Shown here piece after piece: positions 34,422 through 44,439 of a stretch of 64,000 nucleotides of DNA. The notes under the pieces were generated by a model. That model was not told the DNA's origin, did not search any database, and was given only the letters and a program-made list of their open reading frames with translations. Source of the DNA: Trochalopteron elliotii. Taxonomy: Eukaryota; Chordata; Aves; Passeriformes; Leiothrichidae. The translations under genes and the position numbers were made by a program. The stretch's first letter is position 1. Each line of letters starts with the position of its first letter. The stretch covers positions 7,270,316 to 7,334,315 of the forward strand of contig JANPWX010000033.1 of the NCBI GenBank assembly GCA_024734555.1, in the 5' to 3' direction.

Positions 34422-34714
34422 GAACTCGGATCGTACTGTGATGGGCGTCTGAGTCTGAACGTTCAGGGATGTATTTTAAAACTCCCTCTGACTGTGTAGC
34501 AGCTCCGGGAAAGCTGAAGCCGGAGTCAGTTGCAGTGTGGCAGCAGCTGCCATTGCTCCTCGGGATCAGTTGTTGTTGGGGATGTGTCCAACCATCCTGC
34601 TTTTCCATTAAACACCAGGGACAAGCCCGTCCAGCTCCTCCAGCCTCCGCTCTCAGTCTTGTTTATTACACAGAAAATAACAGAGATGCACGAACCATCC
34701 TGAAATCTGAGGCG
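34422..34714. other. Spacer between CR1 and CpG island
   Basis: Mixed composition, nothing recognised. An AATAAA word on the minus strand (TTTATT near 34661) sits close to the island but is not supported as a polyadenylation site. Confidence 0.4.
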
Positions 34715-34761
34715 CCCCCACGCCCCCAGAGCCTTCCGGCCCGCCCCGGCCCGCCCCTCAG

Positions 34762-34772
34762 GCCGCCATTTT
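34762..34772 (-). promoter_or_regulatory. YY1 motif
   Basis: GCCGCCATTTT on the plus strand, AAAATGGCGGC on the minus, matches the AANATGGCGGC consensus fully. In known promoters this word tends to lie just downstream of the start site in the sense direction, which would favour a minus-strand transcript. The ATG within it opens only a three-codon frame (Met-Ala-Ala-stop). Confidence 0.6.
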
Positions 34773-34875
34773 GTCTGCGGGGGAGGCGGCGCGGCCGGCG
34801 CCTCACGGCTCCGCGGCCGGCAGCGACCCCTGGCGGGCGCGGGGCGCAGGGGCGGCGGGGAACGGGGATCGCCAT

Positions 34876-35140
34876 GGGGATAACGGGGATAAGTGACGGG
34901 GATAACGGGAATTACGGGGATAGTGGCGGGGATAGCAACGGGAATAACGATAACAACGGGTACAGCAACGGAGATAGCGACGGGGATAACAGGGATAACT
35001 GGGATAGCGACGGGGTCAACAGCGGGGAAAGCAACGGGGATAACGACGGGAGTAACTGGGATAGCGACGGGGACAACAACGGGGATAGCAACGGGGTAAC
35101 GGAGACAGCGGCGGGGATAACGGGAATAGTGACGGGGCCG
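34876..35140 (+). repeat. G-rich 9/12-bp degenerate minisatellite
   Basis: About 265 bases built from GGGGATAAC (9) and GGGGATARCRRC (12) units with point variants. Nearly all unit lengths are multiples of three, so the central part stays open in several frames: one gives Asp/Gly/Asn/Ser-rich peptide, another Ile/Thr/Gly-rich. An ATG in good Kozak context (CGCCATGG, ATG at 34874) enters the array and the frame stops at 35363, for 163 codons. I do not call this a gene, because a stop-poor repeat in a CpG island explains it. Runs of four G every 9-12 bases could form G-quadruplexes with long loops. Confidence 0.9.
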
Positions 35141-35204
35141 GCCGCGGGGCGGGCTGTGGCGGTCACGGCCCAGAACCCCTCGCCCGGTGCCTTCCCGCGG
35201 TGCC

Positions 35205-35220
35205 TCAGCAGAGGGCGCTG
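35205..35220 (+). promoter_or_regulatory. CTCF-type motif
   Basis: TCAGCAGAGGGCGCTG matches 15 of 16 positions of the CTCF consensus CCASYAGRKGGCRSYV; only the first base differs and the AGAGGGCGC core is intact. Location at the downstream edge of a CpG island is typical of bound sites. The forward orientation is stated because loop anchoring depends on it. Occupancy is inference. Confidence 0.6.
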
Positions 35221-35300
35221 TGTCCCCGGGCTGAGGTGCCGTGCCTCGGGCGGGGACGGCCCCGACCCGCCCTGGAAGGAATTTCCTCAGATATCCCGTC

Positions 35301-36434
35301 TGACCCCCGATATCCCGGGGAATCCTCAGGCTGCTTCTTCTTGTGGTATTGCTGGTTACCTGTGAGAAGAGACTGACGCCCCTGAACGTGCAAACACTCA
35401 CGTGGCCAGCTGAGGACCGGGGTGAGCTGGTGCGCTCTCATGCCCCTGCTCTGCCGCATGGAGCAGAGGTCACCACCCGTCCTGCCCACTTCAGCGCCGG
35501 CTCTGCACACTTGTGAGCCGTTCTGGGCCTAAGGGGGCCCCAGAGACCCTAGGGCTGCTGCCCTTTGTTGTGGCTCTGTTCCCTGTGGTTCTGTGCTGGC
35601 CCCTGTGCTGTCCTGCCAAATGGCCTCTGGCTGGAGGTGGCATGGGGGAGCCTGGTCCAGCAGTGCAGCAGTGTCACAGCCTCTCCCCGGCGGCCAGGAG
35701 CTGCCTGTCCCCAAGGAAAGCAACATGCTGCATGGTCCCCTATGAGCAGAAACTACCTTGACACGCTTGCCGGGTGGGAACTGGAGCCATTCCCTGGGCT
35801 GGCTGTGCTGCCATCATGACTGAGTGTGGTGCAGTCCATCTGCCTGTTCCACTGTCTGGTACATGGCCCCTGGTACATGGCCCTTGCTCCTGTGGAGCAA
35901 GGCTGGGTTACAACGACTCCTCCTTTTACCTCTTCTGCCCGAAGGAACACTAAGAAAGCCAGCTCTCTGTTCTGGGCTCTTTAATTTTGTGTGGCACTTT
36001 ACTGCCAAGGGGAAGGTGCTGTAAAAGCCCCAGGCAGGGTAGCAGCAGTGTCAAACAACAGGCAGGAGCTGATGTGCAGCTGAACACCCCAGCTCAGCTG
36101 AGGTTCCAGTTCCCACCATGGCTGTTCTGAGCTGCAGCAGGAGCACTGCAGCTGGATCTGCTTGCTCAGGAGAGGCTTTGCCTGGGCAATGCTTCTGTCC
36201 AAGGGCTCAACTACCTCCAGGGCTGACAGAATTTTCTGTCTGCTGGGGCTGTAGGAGAATCTTGTCCTGTCTGGTGCCCGAGGGGGAGAAGCAAAGGCTG
36301 GTACTGGGCCAGAGGCAGTTCCCTCTCTCCTGGATGCCCCAGCTGGCTGCTAGGGAGCAGCTGCCTGTGTTTAGTATCAGCCACTTGCCTGCTTGATTCC
36401 CAAGCAGCAGGCAACACTGCACCTGCTGTGAGAG
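35301..36434. other. GC-moderate region downstream of CpG island
   Basis: No recognisable exon. A close duplication of TGGTACATGGCCC lies at about 35858-35884. Open frames resemble no known family. Confidence 0.4.
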
Positions 36435-37494
36435 TTCAAGTAAGTTGTGTTTGTTTCTGCATTTTTTCCAGCTGAAAAATTCACTCTGTGAACTTTTAAT
36501 CCTGTTTTCCTGGGGCAGGAGAGGCCACTGTGGGTGAGGTGGGCGGTGGTGAGCAGCTGTGTTTGCTGCCTGCTCATGAAGAGCTTTCCCAGCTGAATTA
36601 CCCTGCAAACTCCAGCAGTGTGCAGGCAGCCCACATCTGTCACACACAGGTTGGCAGCACATTGATTTTGGGGATCCACTCTGCTCTTAATGGTGCTGGA
36701 GGCTCCTCAGACTTGTATCAGACTGCACAGTCACCCGGGGAATGGCAGTGGAGGGAACCTGGGGGGCTTGGAGGAGGAGGATTTGCTGCATTCCCTGTGG
36801 AATGGCCAGACTGCCTCTGTGTGGAAGACCCTTGTGTGGGCACAAACAAGACCAGACCAGGATCAGGAGGAGGAGATGTGTCCAGCCAGCCTTCTCTCGT
36901 GCCTGGTTTTGCTCAGGTGGCTGGAGAAGTTGAAGACAGGAGGGGAGTGGGTGCCATGGGGCCTCCTCAGAAGGTCAGGGCACCTGCAGGAGCCCATGGG
37001 GAGTCAGACCTGTGCCCTGACCCAGATAGCTGCAGCCCACAGCACGGCAGGGAGCAGGGCAGGAGGATCAGCATTCACCTGCCCTCCTCACTAAGGATGA
37101 GGCTCCAAAAGCAGCGCCTGCCACTTCATTCCACTCTGTTAAGCACCTGTAACTGTGACCGACAGCATGGCCCCAGGCAGCTGCTGCTCTCTGCAGTTCC
37201 CCTGTATTTTTGCTGTGCTGGCAGCACAGAGCCAAGCAAAGGACAAGTGTAGCTGCGCAGAGACACTCAGGTTCCTGAGGTGATGTTGAGGAAACTGCAG
37301 CAAGAAAAACAACAGCTTTGTAGGGAAATCCGGAGGCGGGGAAAACAGCTGTGACAAAGCCATTGTGGCACAGCTTTCTGAGCACCTAATGAAAGCTGGC
37401 ACCAGGCTTGGGCACCTGGCCCTGCTGATGGGCTCTTGCTCACTTCATGCCCTACTTGCCAAGCTGACCTTCTGGCCTGGTTCCTTCCTTACAG
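36435..37494. other. Region with scattered splice-like signals
   Basis: A donor-like CAA/GTAAGT lies at 36439-36444, a T-rich acceptor-like tract ends in CAG at about 36472, and another ends in GGGGCAG near 36517. A frame open from about 36518 to 37252 lacks an ATG at its start and resembles no family. Compatible with exons of an unknown transcript from the 35 kb island, but equally with chance. Confidence 0.3.
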
Positions 37495-37639
37495 ATGCAT
37501 CTCCATGGATGCGCTGCTCCTCCCTAACAGCCAGGTATGCTGTGAAGCCAGCTTCTTCTGCCACAGTGCATCCATGCTGTCCCCTGCCTGCGGAACAAGC
37601 ACCTTGGAAACATTCCCATCCATCCCCAAACTGCCAGAA
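37495..37639 (+). other. Candidate internal exon (145 bp), unknown gene
   Basis: The left boundary is a strong acceptor (pyrimidine-rich CCTGGTTCCTTCCTTACAG ending at 37494) and the right boundary a strong donor (GAA then GTAAGT at 37640). The length is typical of a vertebrate internal exon. Two of the three plus-strand frames are open throughout; neither encodes a domain I recognise. It lies 2.3 kb downstream of the CpG island at 35 kb and could be an exon of a non-coding RNA. Single paired splice signals of this quality also arise by chance. Confidence 0.25.
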
Positions 37640-38534
37640 GTAAGTCCTGGTGCCATCAGCTGGCATAGAGGGGAGCCACTGGAATGGCAGTGGGTGTCTG
37701 GAGCTGCACTTGTGCGTTTAAACACGCCAGATGTGGGTAGAACTACCACTGACACCTGTTTAAAGGGGATGGATGTCTGATGTCTTGTGGACAGTCATTA
37801 AATGGACAGACTGTAAAGGATGTGCTGCCCTGATTGTCTTGGGGACTTTTCTGTCTCAGTGAAGACAGACAGAGCAGCACCTGGTAACTCTTTGCATGCC
37901 AAGGCTTGTGGGACTAGAGGAAACAGATGGTTCTTTGTATTCACACAAGACGAGAGCAGAGAAGTCTGTTCTGGCACTTCAAGTGTAAGCTAGGCGAGGA
38001 GCAGAATTCTCTATCTTCAGATAAAATCTTCCCCTGAATATGCTCATATTCTGGCAAAAAACTTTAAAAAATCAAACCTTGGCTGTCCTTCCTCCTGCAA
38101 CAGCCCTTGCCCCCATAGAACAGAGCTGCAACTGGGAAGGAAGAGCATTTGATGACACAGAGTAGTTAAATGTTAAATGTTAAATGTTTTGCAGCCCCCT
38201 CCAAGCACCCCCTTGGTATCCTCATCCCAGCAGAGCCTGCAGGGTAGGAGTGTGCCAAATGCTCCCTCAGCCTCTGCTTACCCCGAGCCTGAACATGCTG
38301 GGTGCACATCCCAAAGGGCTGGGCTCTTTCCCAGCAGCATGGGGGATGGAGGTGACCAGGCCAGGGGCTGTGTGCCAGTGGTTGCCAGCAGGTGCCAGGG
38401 CAGAAGTGACTCCCTGGCCATGTGAGGCTCAGTGGCTTCTGCAGTGTCAAAGGGAACTTTGGAGCATGTGGCTGTTTTATTTGCTCAGGAGCAACCTGGA
38501 GCCCCAGGATGAGATCAGGAACCTGTGAGAATTT
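37640..38534. other. Spacer
   Basis: GTTAAAT is repeated three times at 38165-38185. An AT dip lies at about 38030-38090. Nothing else recognised. Confidence 0.4.
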
Positions 38535-38700
38535 TCAAATCCTCCCTTTGCAATAAATCAACATCTCATTGCATGTGTTACTTATCTTATCAGCTTAATG
38601 CAATCCTTATCCAAAAAGACTAATCCAATTTCTCTGGAGAGATGTGTCTGATTAGATTAATTAATCTGTTTGCACTGGAGATTTTCCTAATGCTTGAACA
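38535..38700. promoter_or_regulatory. AT-rich block with GATA pair and homeodomain palindrome
   Basis: Two overlapping GATA words (CTTATCTTATCAG, about 38581-38593) lie near GATTAATTAATC at 38655-38666, a perfect 12-base palindrome with two TAAT cores. Non-repetitive sequence otherwise. Good enhancer candidate. Confidence 0.45.
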
Positions 38701-39039
38701 TCCTTGGGGCAAATTCCTCTCTGAACCCTGAGTGTTCTGTCTCAGTTGGGGAAGAAGGGGGAGAAGGGCAAAGTCATTGTTGAGGTGAAAAAAAGGCCCT
38801 GATGCTGTGGCTGTTGGAGTCAGATCAGAAGGGAGAAGGGGTTTTAGAAAGCTGGGCGCTTCCCAGGGATGCTGTGAGCTCCACAGCTGGGTGCCAGCTC
38901 TGTGTCCCACATTCCCAAACTCCACGCTGGACACCAGCAGCATCAGCCTCCTTCCACAGTGGTACATCTGACCAGGTAGCTCTGCAGGGACTGCTTCTGG
39001 CATTTTTCTGAGTGTCCTCACTTTTTATGCATATTTTGA
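38701..39039. other. Spacer
   Basis: Mixed composition, purine-rich around 38745-38800. Nothing recognised. Confidence 0.4.
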
Positions 39040-39260
39040 ATAGTAAGTTTGCCATATCAAGCTAATCTAACTCCCAGCAGAGCTCTTTGTGGACAAAACC
39101 AGGATGGAATCAAAATTACGATTTTCTAATTGCCAGTTGGTGTGGGAACACATATTTGTAGCCATTATCTTCTTACAGCCATTATTATAGCTGCCAAGAT
39201 AAAAGCTTTGGAAAATTAGTCGGTTTTGCTCAGGAATTTGCTTAATTGCACCTAGAGTAT
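39040..39260. promoter_or_regulatory. AT-rich block
   Basis: Non-repetitive, with CAAGCTAATCTAA, TTCTAATTGCC and TTATTATAGC words. Candidate conserved non-coding element. Confidence 0.35.
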
Positions 39261-39424
39261 TGTGTTGGTCAGCAGTGTGTAGGTGAGGAGCTGGGGGGTG
39301 GGAAGGGCAGCAGGGCAGAGCTGGCAGAGCTGGGGCTGGCAGCTCTGTTCTGGAGCCCTGCTGTGGCAGGAGGGAGCAGAGCTGGGGCCACAGCGCTGAA
39401 CACCATCCCCACCACTATTCCCAC

Positions 39425-39860
39425 TCTCTGGCAAGGTCTAAAAAATATAATTAACATTTGTATTCAGATGTGCTCTCCCTGCCCCTTCTCGCATGCAGCA
39501 AAAGAGGTGATTTAAAATTTATCAGCAAGTGTCAAGATAACCTGTGCAATTCAGCATCAAAGTGCAAAGACCAGTGCGAGATGACAGCTGCAGCATCCAT
39601 GGAGTCACATGTTTTATCCCAGTAAGTACATGAAAATTGCAATGTGCTTTTCTGCTATTCAGGCTGAAGGGCTCCTTTAGCACCGACCAGCTCCTGATAT
39701 CAAAGTGAATGATTTCTTTCATTATTCCTGGTTATGAAGCCTATTTTCTTGTTATTTGTCATTTGTGAAGCAATTTGGTTTAAAGATGGCTCGAAGCTTT
39801 TGTATTGAGCAATCAGGAAGAAAGTAGGGAAGGAATAACTAAGGGGAAGATTGGGATTCT
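39425..39860. promoter_or_regulatory. AT-rich block, candidate conserved non-coding element
   Basis: About 430 bases of mostly non-repetitive AT-rich DNA with ATATAATTAAC, GTTATTTGTCATTTG and TTGTATTGAGCAATC words. No coding frame recognised. Confidence 0.4.
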
Positions 39861-40059
39861 TCGTCTCATCCTGCATAACGAAGCACAGGAGCTGTCACAT
39901 GTGGAGCAAGACCCATTCCTAGCAGCCGGATTTCGTGAGCTCTGTGAGGGTCAGGTGATTTCCAGGCTGGTGGGGGTGCAGGAGAGGGGTTCAGCTCAAC
40001 GATTTCAGCTACTCGAGAACTAACAGCCCCTCTGGGACATGCCAGGAATTAAAGTGGTT

Positions 40060-40420
40060 TTGGAGCCAGCAACTTTCTGCAACTCACAAATTTAGGCTTA
40101 AGAGCCAATCAATTGTGCAGTTGTTTTTGCACCACCAGAAATGGAGTATGGATCTGCTGGAGGAATTTTAGAGGGGCTTTTTATCCTCCCATCTGCAGCT
40201 GGGCTGCTATTCCTCATGCTGAAAAGCCAGCCATAAGAGCGTCCTGAAAACCAGCCCTGTGCTGCTGCAGGGCTTATATATCGCTCGCCGAGGAGCAATA
40301 CCGTGGCAGCAGCTAGGAGGGAAACAAGAGGCAGAATCAATTTTCCAGCAAGTGTTGTTTGATTTTGTCATAACCCCCTAATATTCCATATTTAAAAATG
40401 TAGCTACTCAGCCTGGAGAT
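40060..40420. promoter_or_regulatory. AT-rich block beside CpG island
   Basis: Non-repetitive AT-rich DNA ending at the island at 40425. CTTATATATCG at about 40273-40283 is a TATA-like word that reads best on the minus strand (CGATATATAAG). A minus-strand frame across 40098-40340 begins with a hydrophobic stretch but has no ATG; see findings. Candidate enhancer or promoter-proximal element. Confidence 0.4.
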
Positions 40421-40424
40421 GAAA

Positions 40425-41010
40425 AGCTGTGTCATTCAAATGCCGCGGAGGGCAGCTGCAGGTGGTGAGTGCCTGCCGATTCTCACTCCGGCAGATGGGC
40501 ACGGGGCTGCCTGGTGCTGCTGGGCTGAGCCAGCCCCAGCCCAGTCCAGTCCATCCTCGTCACACCCTGACCCACACCCCGCCTGCATCCCGCTTCTCTT
40601 CCGATGTTGCGGGACCGTGTGCCCTGCGCTGCCGCAGCCGGAGCCGGCGGGACTCGGTGTCCCACAGCCTCCCCTCTCCGCGGGGTACCTAATCCCTCCC
40701 CGCAGGGCACATATCCCTCTCTGCGGGACTCTCCTCCGGTCTCTCCTGCGCTCGGAGCCAGCAGGACTCAGTGTCCCAAAACCTCCCCTCCCCGCAGGGC
40801 ACATATCCCGGTCCGTGCGCTTGGATGGAGCCAGCAGGACTCAGTGTCCCAAAGCCTCTCCTCCCCGCAGGGCACACGTCCCTTCCCTTGAGGCTCTCCC
40901 CCGGTCCCTGCGCTGGGCTGGAGCCCCGCGCCTCGGGGCTGAGGGCTGTCCCGGAGGAGCGGGGACATCACACCGTACGGCTGGGCAGCCTGTGCGGGGA
41001 TGTCCTCAGC
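40425..41010. promoter_or_regulatory. CpG island containing tandem repeat
   Basis: CpG-dense from about 40430, strongest at 40600-40980. Half of it is the tandem repeat at 40640-40925. Open frames in all directions are a by-product of composition and repetition. No donor of good quality at the edge. Promoter or orphan island. Confidence 0.5.
40640..40925 (+). repeat. GC-rich tandem repeat, three units plus remnant
   Basis: Units start at 40640, 40754, 40827 and (remnant) 40920 with GGAGCC, then SGGACTCRGTGTCCCA and CCTCYCCTCCCCGCAGGGCAC. Lengths are 114, 73 and 93 bases, so spacers vary while a core of about 55 bases is kept. Each core carries a pyrimidine tract ending in CCCGCAG, which looks like a splice acceptor and is therefore repeated. 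Confidence 0.85.
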
Positions 41011-42540
41011 ACCAGGGGCGCGTCCTGCGGCTGTAGGAAATGCTGCTTGCCACGAAGAGCTGCTGGTGCTTTGCACTCCAGATGAGCAGCTTTGCTCCGA
41101 GTGCAGAGGCAGGAATACCAGTGCCTTCCACAGGATATTTTTACTGGCTGCTCATGGAGAAGTGGCACTGCAAGTCTAAAATAGCTAGTGATGTAAAAGC
41201 AAATATAGGGAATGTGCCTGCAGAGGCCCCTCCCGGAGGAGACAGATTCCATCTGCTCCAGTACCAAGCACATTTCAAAGGAGTTTTAGTCCAGTTTCAG
41301 GAATTTGGTTCTCTCTCTGCACTCTGTATTTTAAGACTGAAGTGAAACAGGGTGACGTGAGCAGATTTTAGCATGCACAGAGCATCCCTCCCCTCTCTTG
41401 GAAGTAGCCCCAGCTCTGTTTGCAGTGGGTCCCTCTGGGTGGTCAGGGACCTTCTTGGGGCTTCCTGTCTTTGGGGCTCTTAAGTAAGACCTACATGTTC
41501 CTAATTTAATGAAGATTTGTGGTTTTCAACGATTTTTTAAAAATAAAATACTTCTTTTCACCACTGAGCACCTGCCTCTGGAATGCTGTTCCCAGCCAGA
41601 ACAGCTCCATGGTTTCCCTTGTGGTGGAGCCAGGCTCCTGAGACAGTGCCCAGGCTGTCACCCACCCCGTGGTGCTGTATCTGTGCAGAAGGGGATGTGG
41701 AGCAGCTGGGAGGGTCTGGAGCAGCTGGGGCAGGGGCTGGGACCAGCCCCCACTTCTCCCCTCCTTTCCTACACCCAAGGCACAGCTTGAAAGGTCCTTC
41801 TCACCCTGACCTTTGTCTCCCTATGTTGCCATCCCACCTCCCTGCCCTGAGATATCACTCCTGGTCCCTACATGAAACATCTGCTGAGAGGAACATGAAT
41901 ACCATGATCCCCTTAGAAATGTGTTTTATCAAGCTTGCCTTTCTCCCAGGAAACCTGCAATTAGCTCTGTGCTGATTAGAAGTCCCTGCTAATGAAGGGA
42001 GCTGGTGAAGGTGGGCTGGGGTGCAGCAGGTGATAGTCATGCTGAAGCACTGAAAATTAATTGTAAAGGTGGCAGAAATGTAAAAACGTGTGGTAAGTGT
42101 AATGCATGATCAAAGCAGAGTGCCAGCTCCTGTGCTGCCCTTGTGCATCCCAGCCCTCTCAGTTGGTCAGGACTCACTGCTGGGCATTGAGCACCCCAAC
42201 AAGGGAGGATGTTACCCCAGCTCAGCCAAGGGCTCTGCTGCTGCTGCTGCCTGTGGCTCCAGGCACAGCAGCCTGGTTTCAGCCCAGTGTCCCCACCCAC
42301 GGGGACATGCTGCTCCATCTCAAGCCATTGGATGGGGTCACCTCACCTCACAGACTGGGCAGAGCAGCCTCTGCCCACCCAGGGCTGCAGTCTGCACAGT
42401 CAGCACAGTGGGGACCCCAGGAGCCCTCCCCTGCCTGGTGACAGAGGGACACCTGGGCTCTACAGCTTCTCCTGCAAGACACACACATGTAGCAGCTCTG
42501 TTCAAGTCTGCATTCTTAAAATTACAATAGTCTGGAGGCA
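41011..42540. other. GC-moderate spacer
   Basis: Small AT dips at about 41160-41220, 41480-41570 and 42040-42110. A (CTG)5 run lies at about 42235-42249. No gene or repeat family recognised. Confidence 0.45.
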
Positions 42541-42920
42541 AAGAGAAAGCCTCTTCCATGACTGAAAATTAAAGATACTGCTTCCTGATCATTGTAAAAT
42601 TGACTTCTAAAATAAGATACTTAATTAAATGTATCCATTCTTCTGATACTACTCAAAAGAGTTAAGTCCAGAAATGATGCAGAGATACTGAGGGATAATG
42701 TATTCATGGGGATGGTTATCTGCCTCATAAAGGCATTATGAAAGTAGCAAAAGTAATTGCATTATATTTATGTCGATTCTCTTATTTAACTTGGCTGCAA
42801 ATGAAGTATTCTGTATTGAACTGCAACCCATTTTAATTTACAAAACCAGCCCTGCTTTGCTCAGTAGTATTGCAACTAATGAAAAATGACTCAAAGGAGT
42901 AGATCTTTTCCATATGAATG
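42541..42920. promoter_or_regulatory. AT-rich block, candidate conserved non-coding element
   Basis: About 380 bases of non-repetitive AT-rich DNA. TTAATTAA at 42621-42628 is a perfect 8-base palindrome; GTAATTGCATTATA and CCATTTTAATTTAC are further homeodomain-like words. No coding frame. Confidence 0.42.
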
Positions 42921-44439
42921 CTCGTATAGACCTCAAGCAGGCACTCGATGGATGGAGCAGCTGCCGGGGCTGAGGAGCTGTGGGCTGGTGGGGAGAATGA
43001 GCTTTAGTTTGCTCTGAAACTTGCAGGAGTGGAGGGCTCATCTCCTGGGAGATGCAGCTGGAGGAGCTCCTCATCTCCCCTGGGGCCTTTGGGGAGCAAC
43101 TGCCTTCAGCCTTGTTCCTGCGAGCAGCTCTTGCTGCAGCCATCTCTGCTCCCCAAGGCCCGGCTCTGCTCCCTTGGGCTGGGATGTTCCTGACCTGAGG
43201 TGGGGTCTGTCTTGCACACGTTAGGGAGGAGCAGGGCTGTATGGGGCTGCCCATCAAGTGACAGTGACACCTGAGCTGCAGCAGAGCTGCTGGAGTGGCA
43301 GGACGTGCCCTTCACTGCAGGCAGAGAGGTGGCAGCACCCTCCTGTCCCCATGTCACTGCTGTGCTCTAATCCAGCCTGATGTTTCTGCACGCAGAGGCA
43401 TTCCTGAGTGTGCTCAAACATGGTAATTTATTATTATTTATTTACAGGCGACAGAATGTCTTCTGACCTTTCTGTCCTGCTGGGTTGACTCAGAAGCTCC
43501 AGCTCTAACAGTGTCTTGTACATCTAAAGAATGCCAAAAGCAATGCTGTCCTGGCCTGAATCCTGGCAGCAGGAGGCTGGTGTGGCCACGGGAGGCCGTG
43601 TTTGCTCCAGCTGACAGGAGCAGGCAGAGGCAGCAGTGCTGGCACGGTGGGCTCGGGCAGCTCTGTACTGGTAGGCAGGAAGGGCTCCAGGCCAGGCAGC
43701 CTCCCTGATGGTCAGCTCCTCCTCTCTGCCGTGCTCCAAAGTGCTTTATCTCCCTCTGCACCCTCCAAACCCAGGCTCAGCCACCTCCATCAGCAGGTCC
43801 CTGCATGTCCCATCAATTTCCCAGTTTGACACTTTGCAGAACATCTGAGAGAAAGCAGAGGCTGTGCTGCTCTGGGGCCTCTGCTGCACTCTGTGCTGCA
43901 CCTCCAGCTGGCAATGCCTCAGCGTTGTGGCCATCAGCCCAGTTCTTCTCACTGGAGCCAGGAATGCAAGTCCCTGTCAGTTCTCTGCAGCCATTGTGCC
44001 CCCTCCTCCTCCTCCTCCTGCCTCTGCTGCTCTGCAGATTCTGGACATCTTGAGGATGCACTGCCCTGCTCTGAATTTTGGCTGAGCAAAACCCTCCCTG
44101 TCTTGTGGGCAAGAGCAGAGCTGGGGCTGGAGGATGTGTGATGGGTATAAAGGCTTCTGCCCTTCCAGGTTTGTCAGAGGAAGTTTTGTTTGCATAATTC
44201 CGGGGGTCACTGCTCATCCTCCAGGTCTCTGACGGTGCGGGGTGGGCACTGCTGGGGGAGCTCCCTGGGCCTGCCCGTGTGCACCCTGCACAGCCCTGAC
44301 ACCCTGCCCGGATCCGGCTGCCTGCAGGGGCACTGTGGGCCCAGCCTGCCCCGTGTCCCTCACCCACCCTCTGCTGTGGATGCAGGAGCGTGGGTGCTTG
44401 TGAAGCACATCTGAAGGCCGCCGCTGGCGGGCAGACGTG
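42921..44439. other. GC-moderate spacer
   Basis: A TTTATTATTATTTATTTACAG stretch at about 43427-43447 is the only AT-rich patch. A (CCT)6 run lies at 44002-44019. No gene recognised. Confidence 0.45.

Larger units (their letters stand above)
34715..35300. promoter_or_regulatory. CpG island with ETS, YY1 and CTCF words
   Basis: Dense CpG island. CTTCCGG (ETS, CCGGAAG on the minus strand) lies at 34733-34739 and a perfect YY1 word at 34762-34772. Such pairs are typical of broadly expressed TATA-less promoters. The island contains the minisatellite at 34876-35140 and a near-consensus CTCF site at 35205-35220. No coding first exon is recognisable on either strand, so this may be the promoter of an unrecognised transcript or an orphan island. 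Confidence 0.65.

Noticed and set aside
36518..37252. Frame of about 240 codons on the plus strand
   Set aside because: Its first codon is not ATG, no recognisable domain, no matched donor. Kept only as a region with scattered splice-like signals.
37276..37300. Possible reverse-strand MIR word GAGGAAACTG
   Set aside because: Only ten bases match; the flanking MIR blocks are absent, unlike at 59.4 kb.
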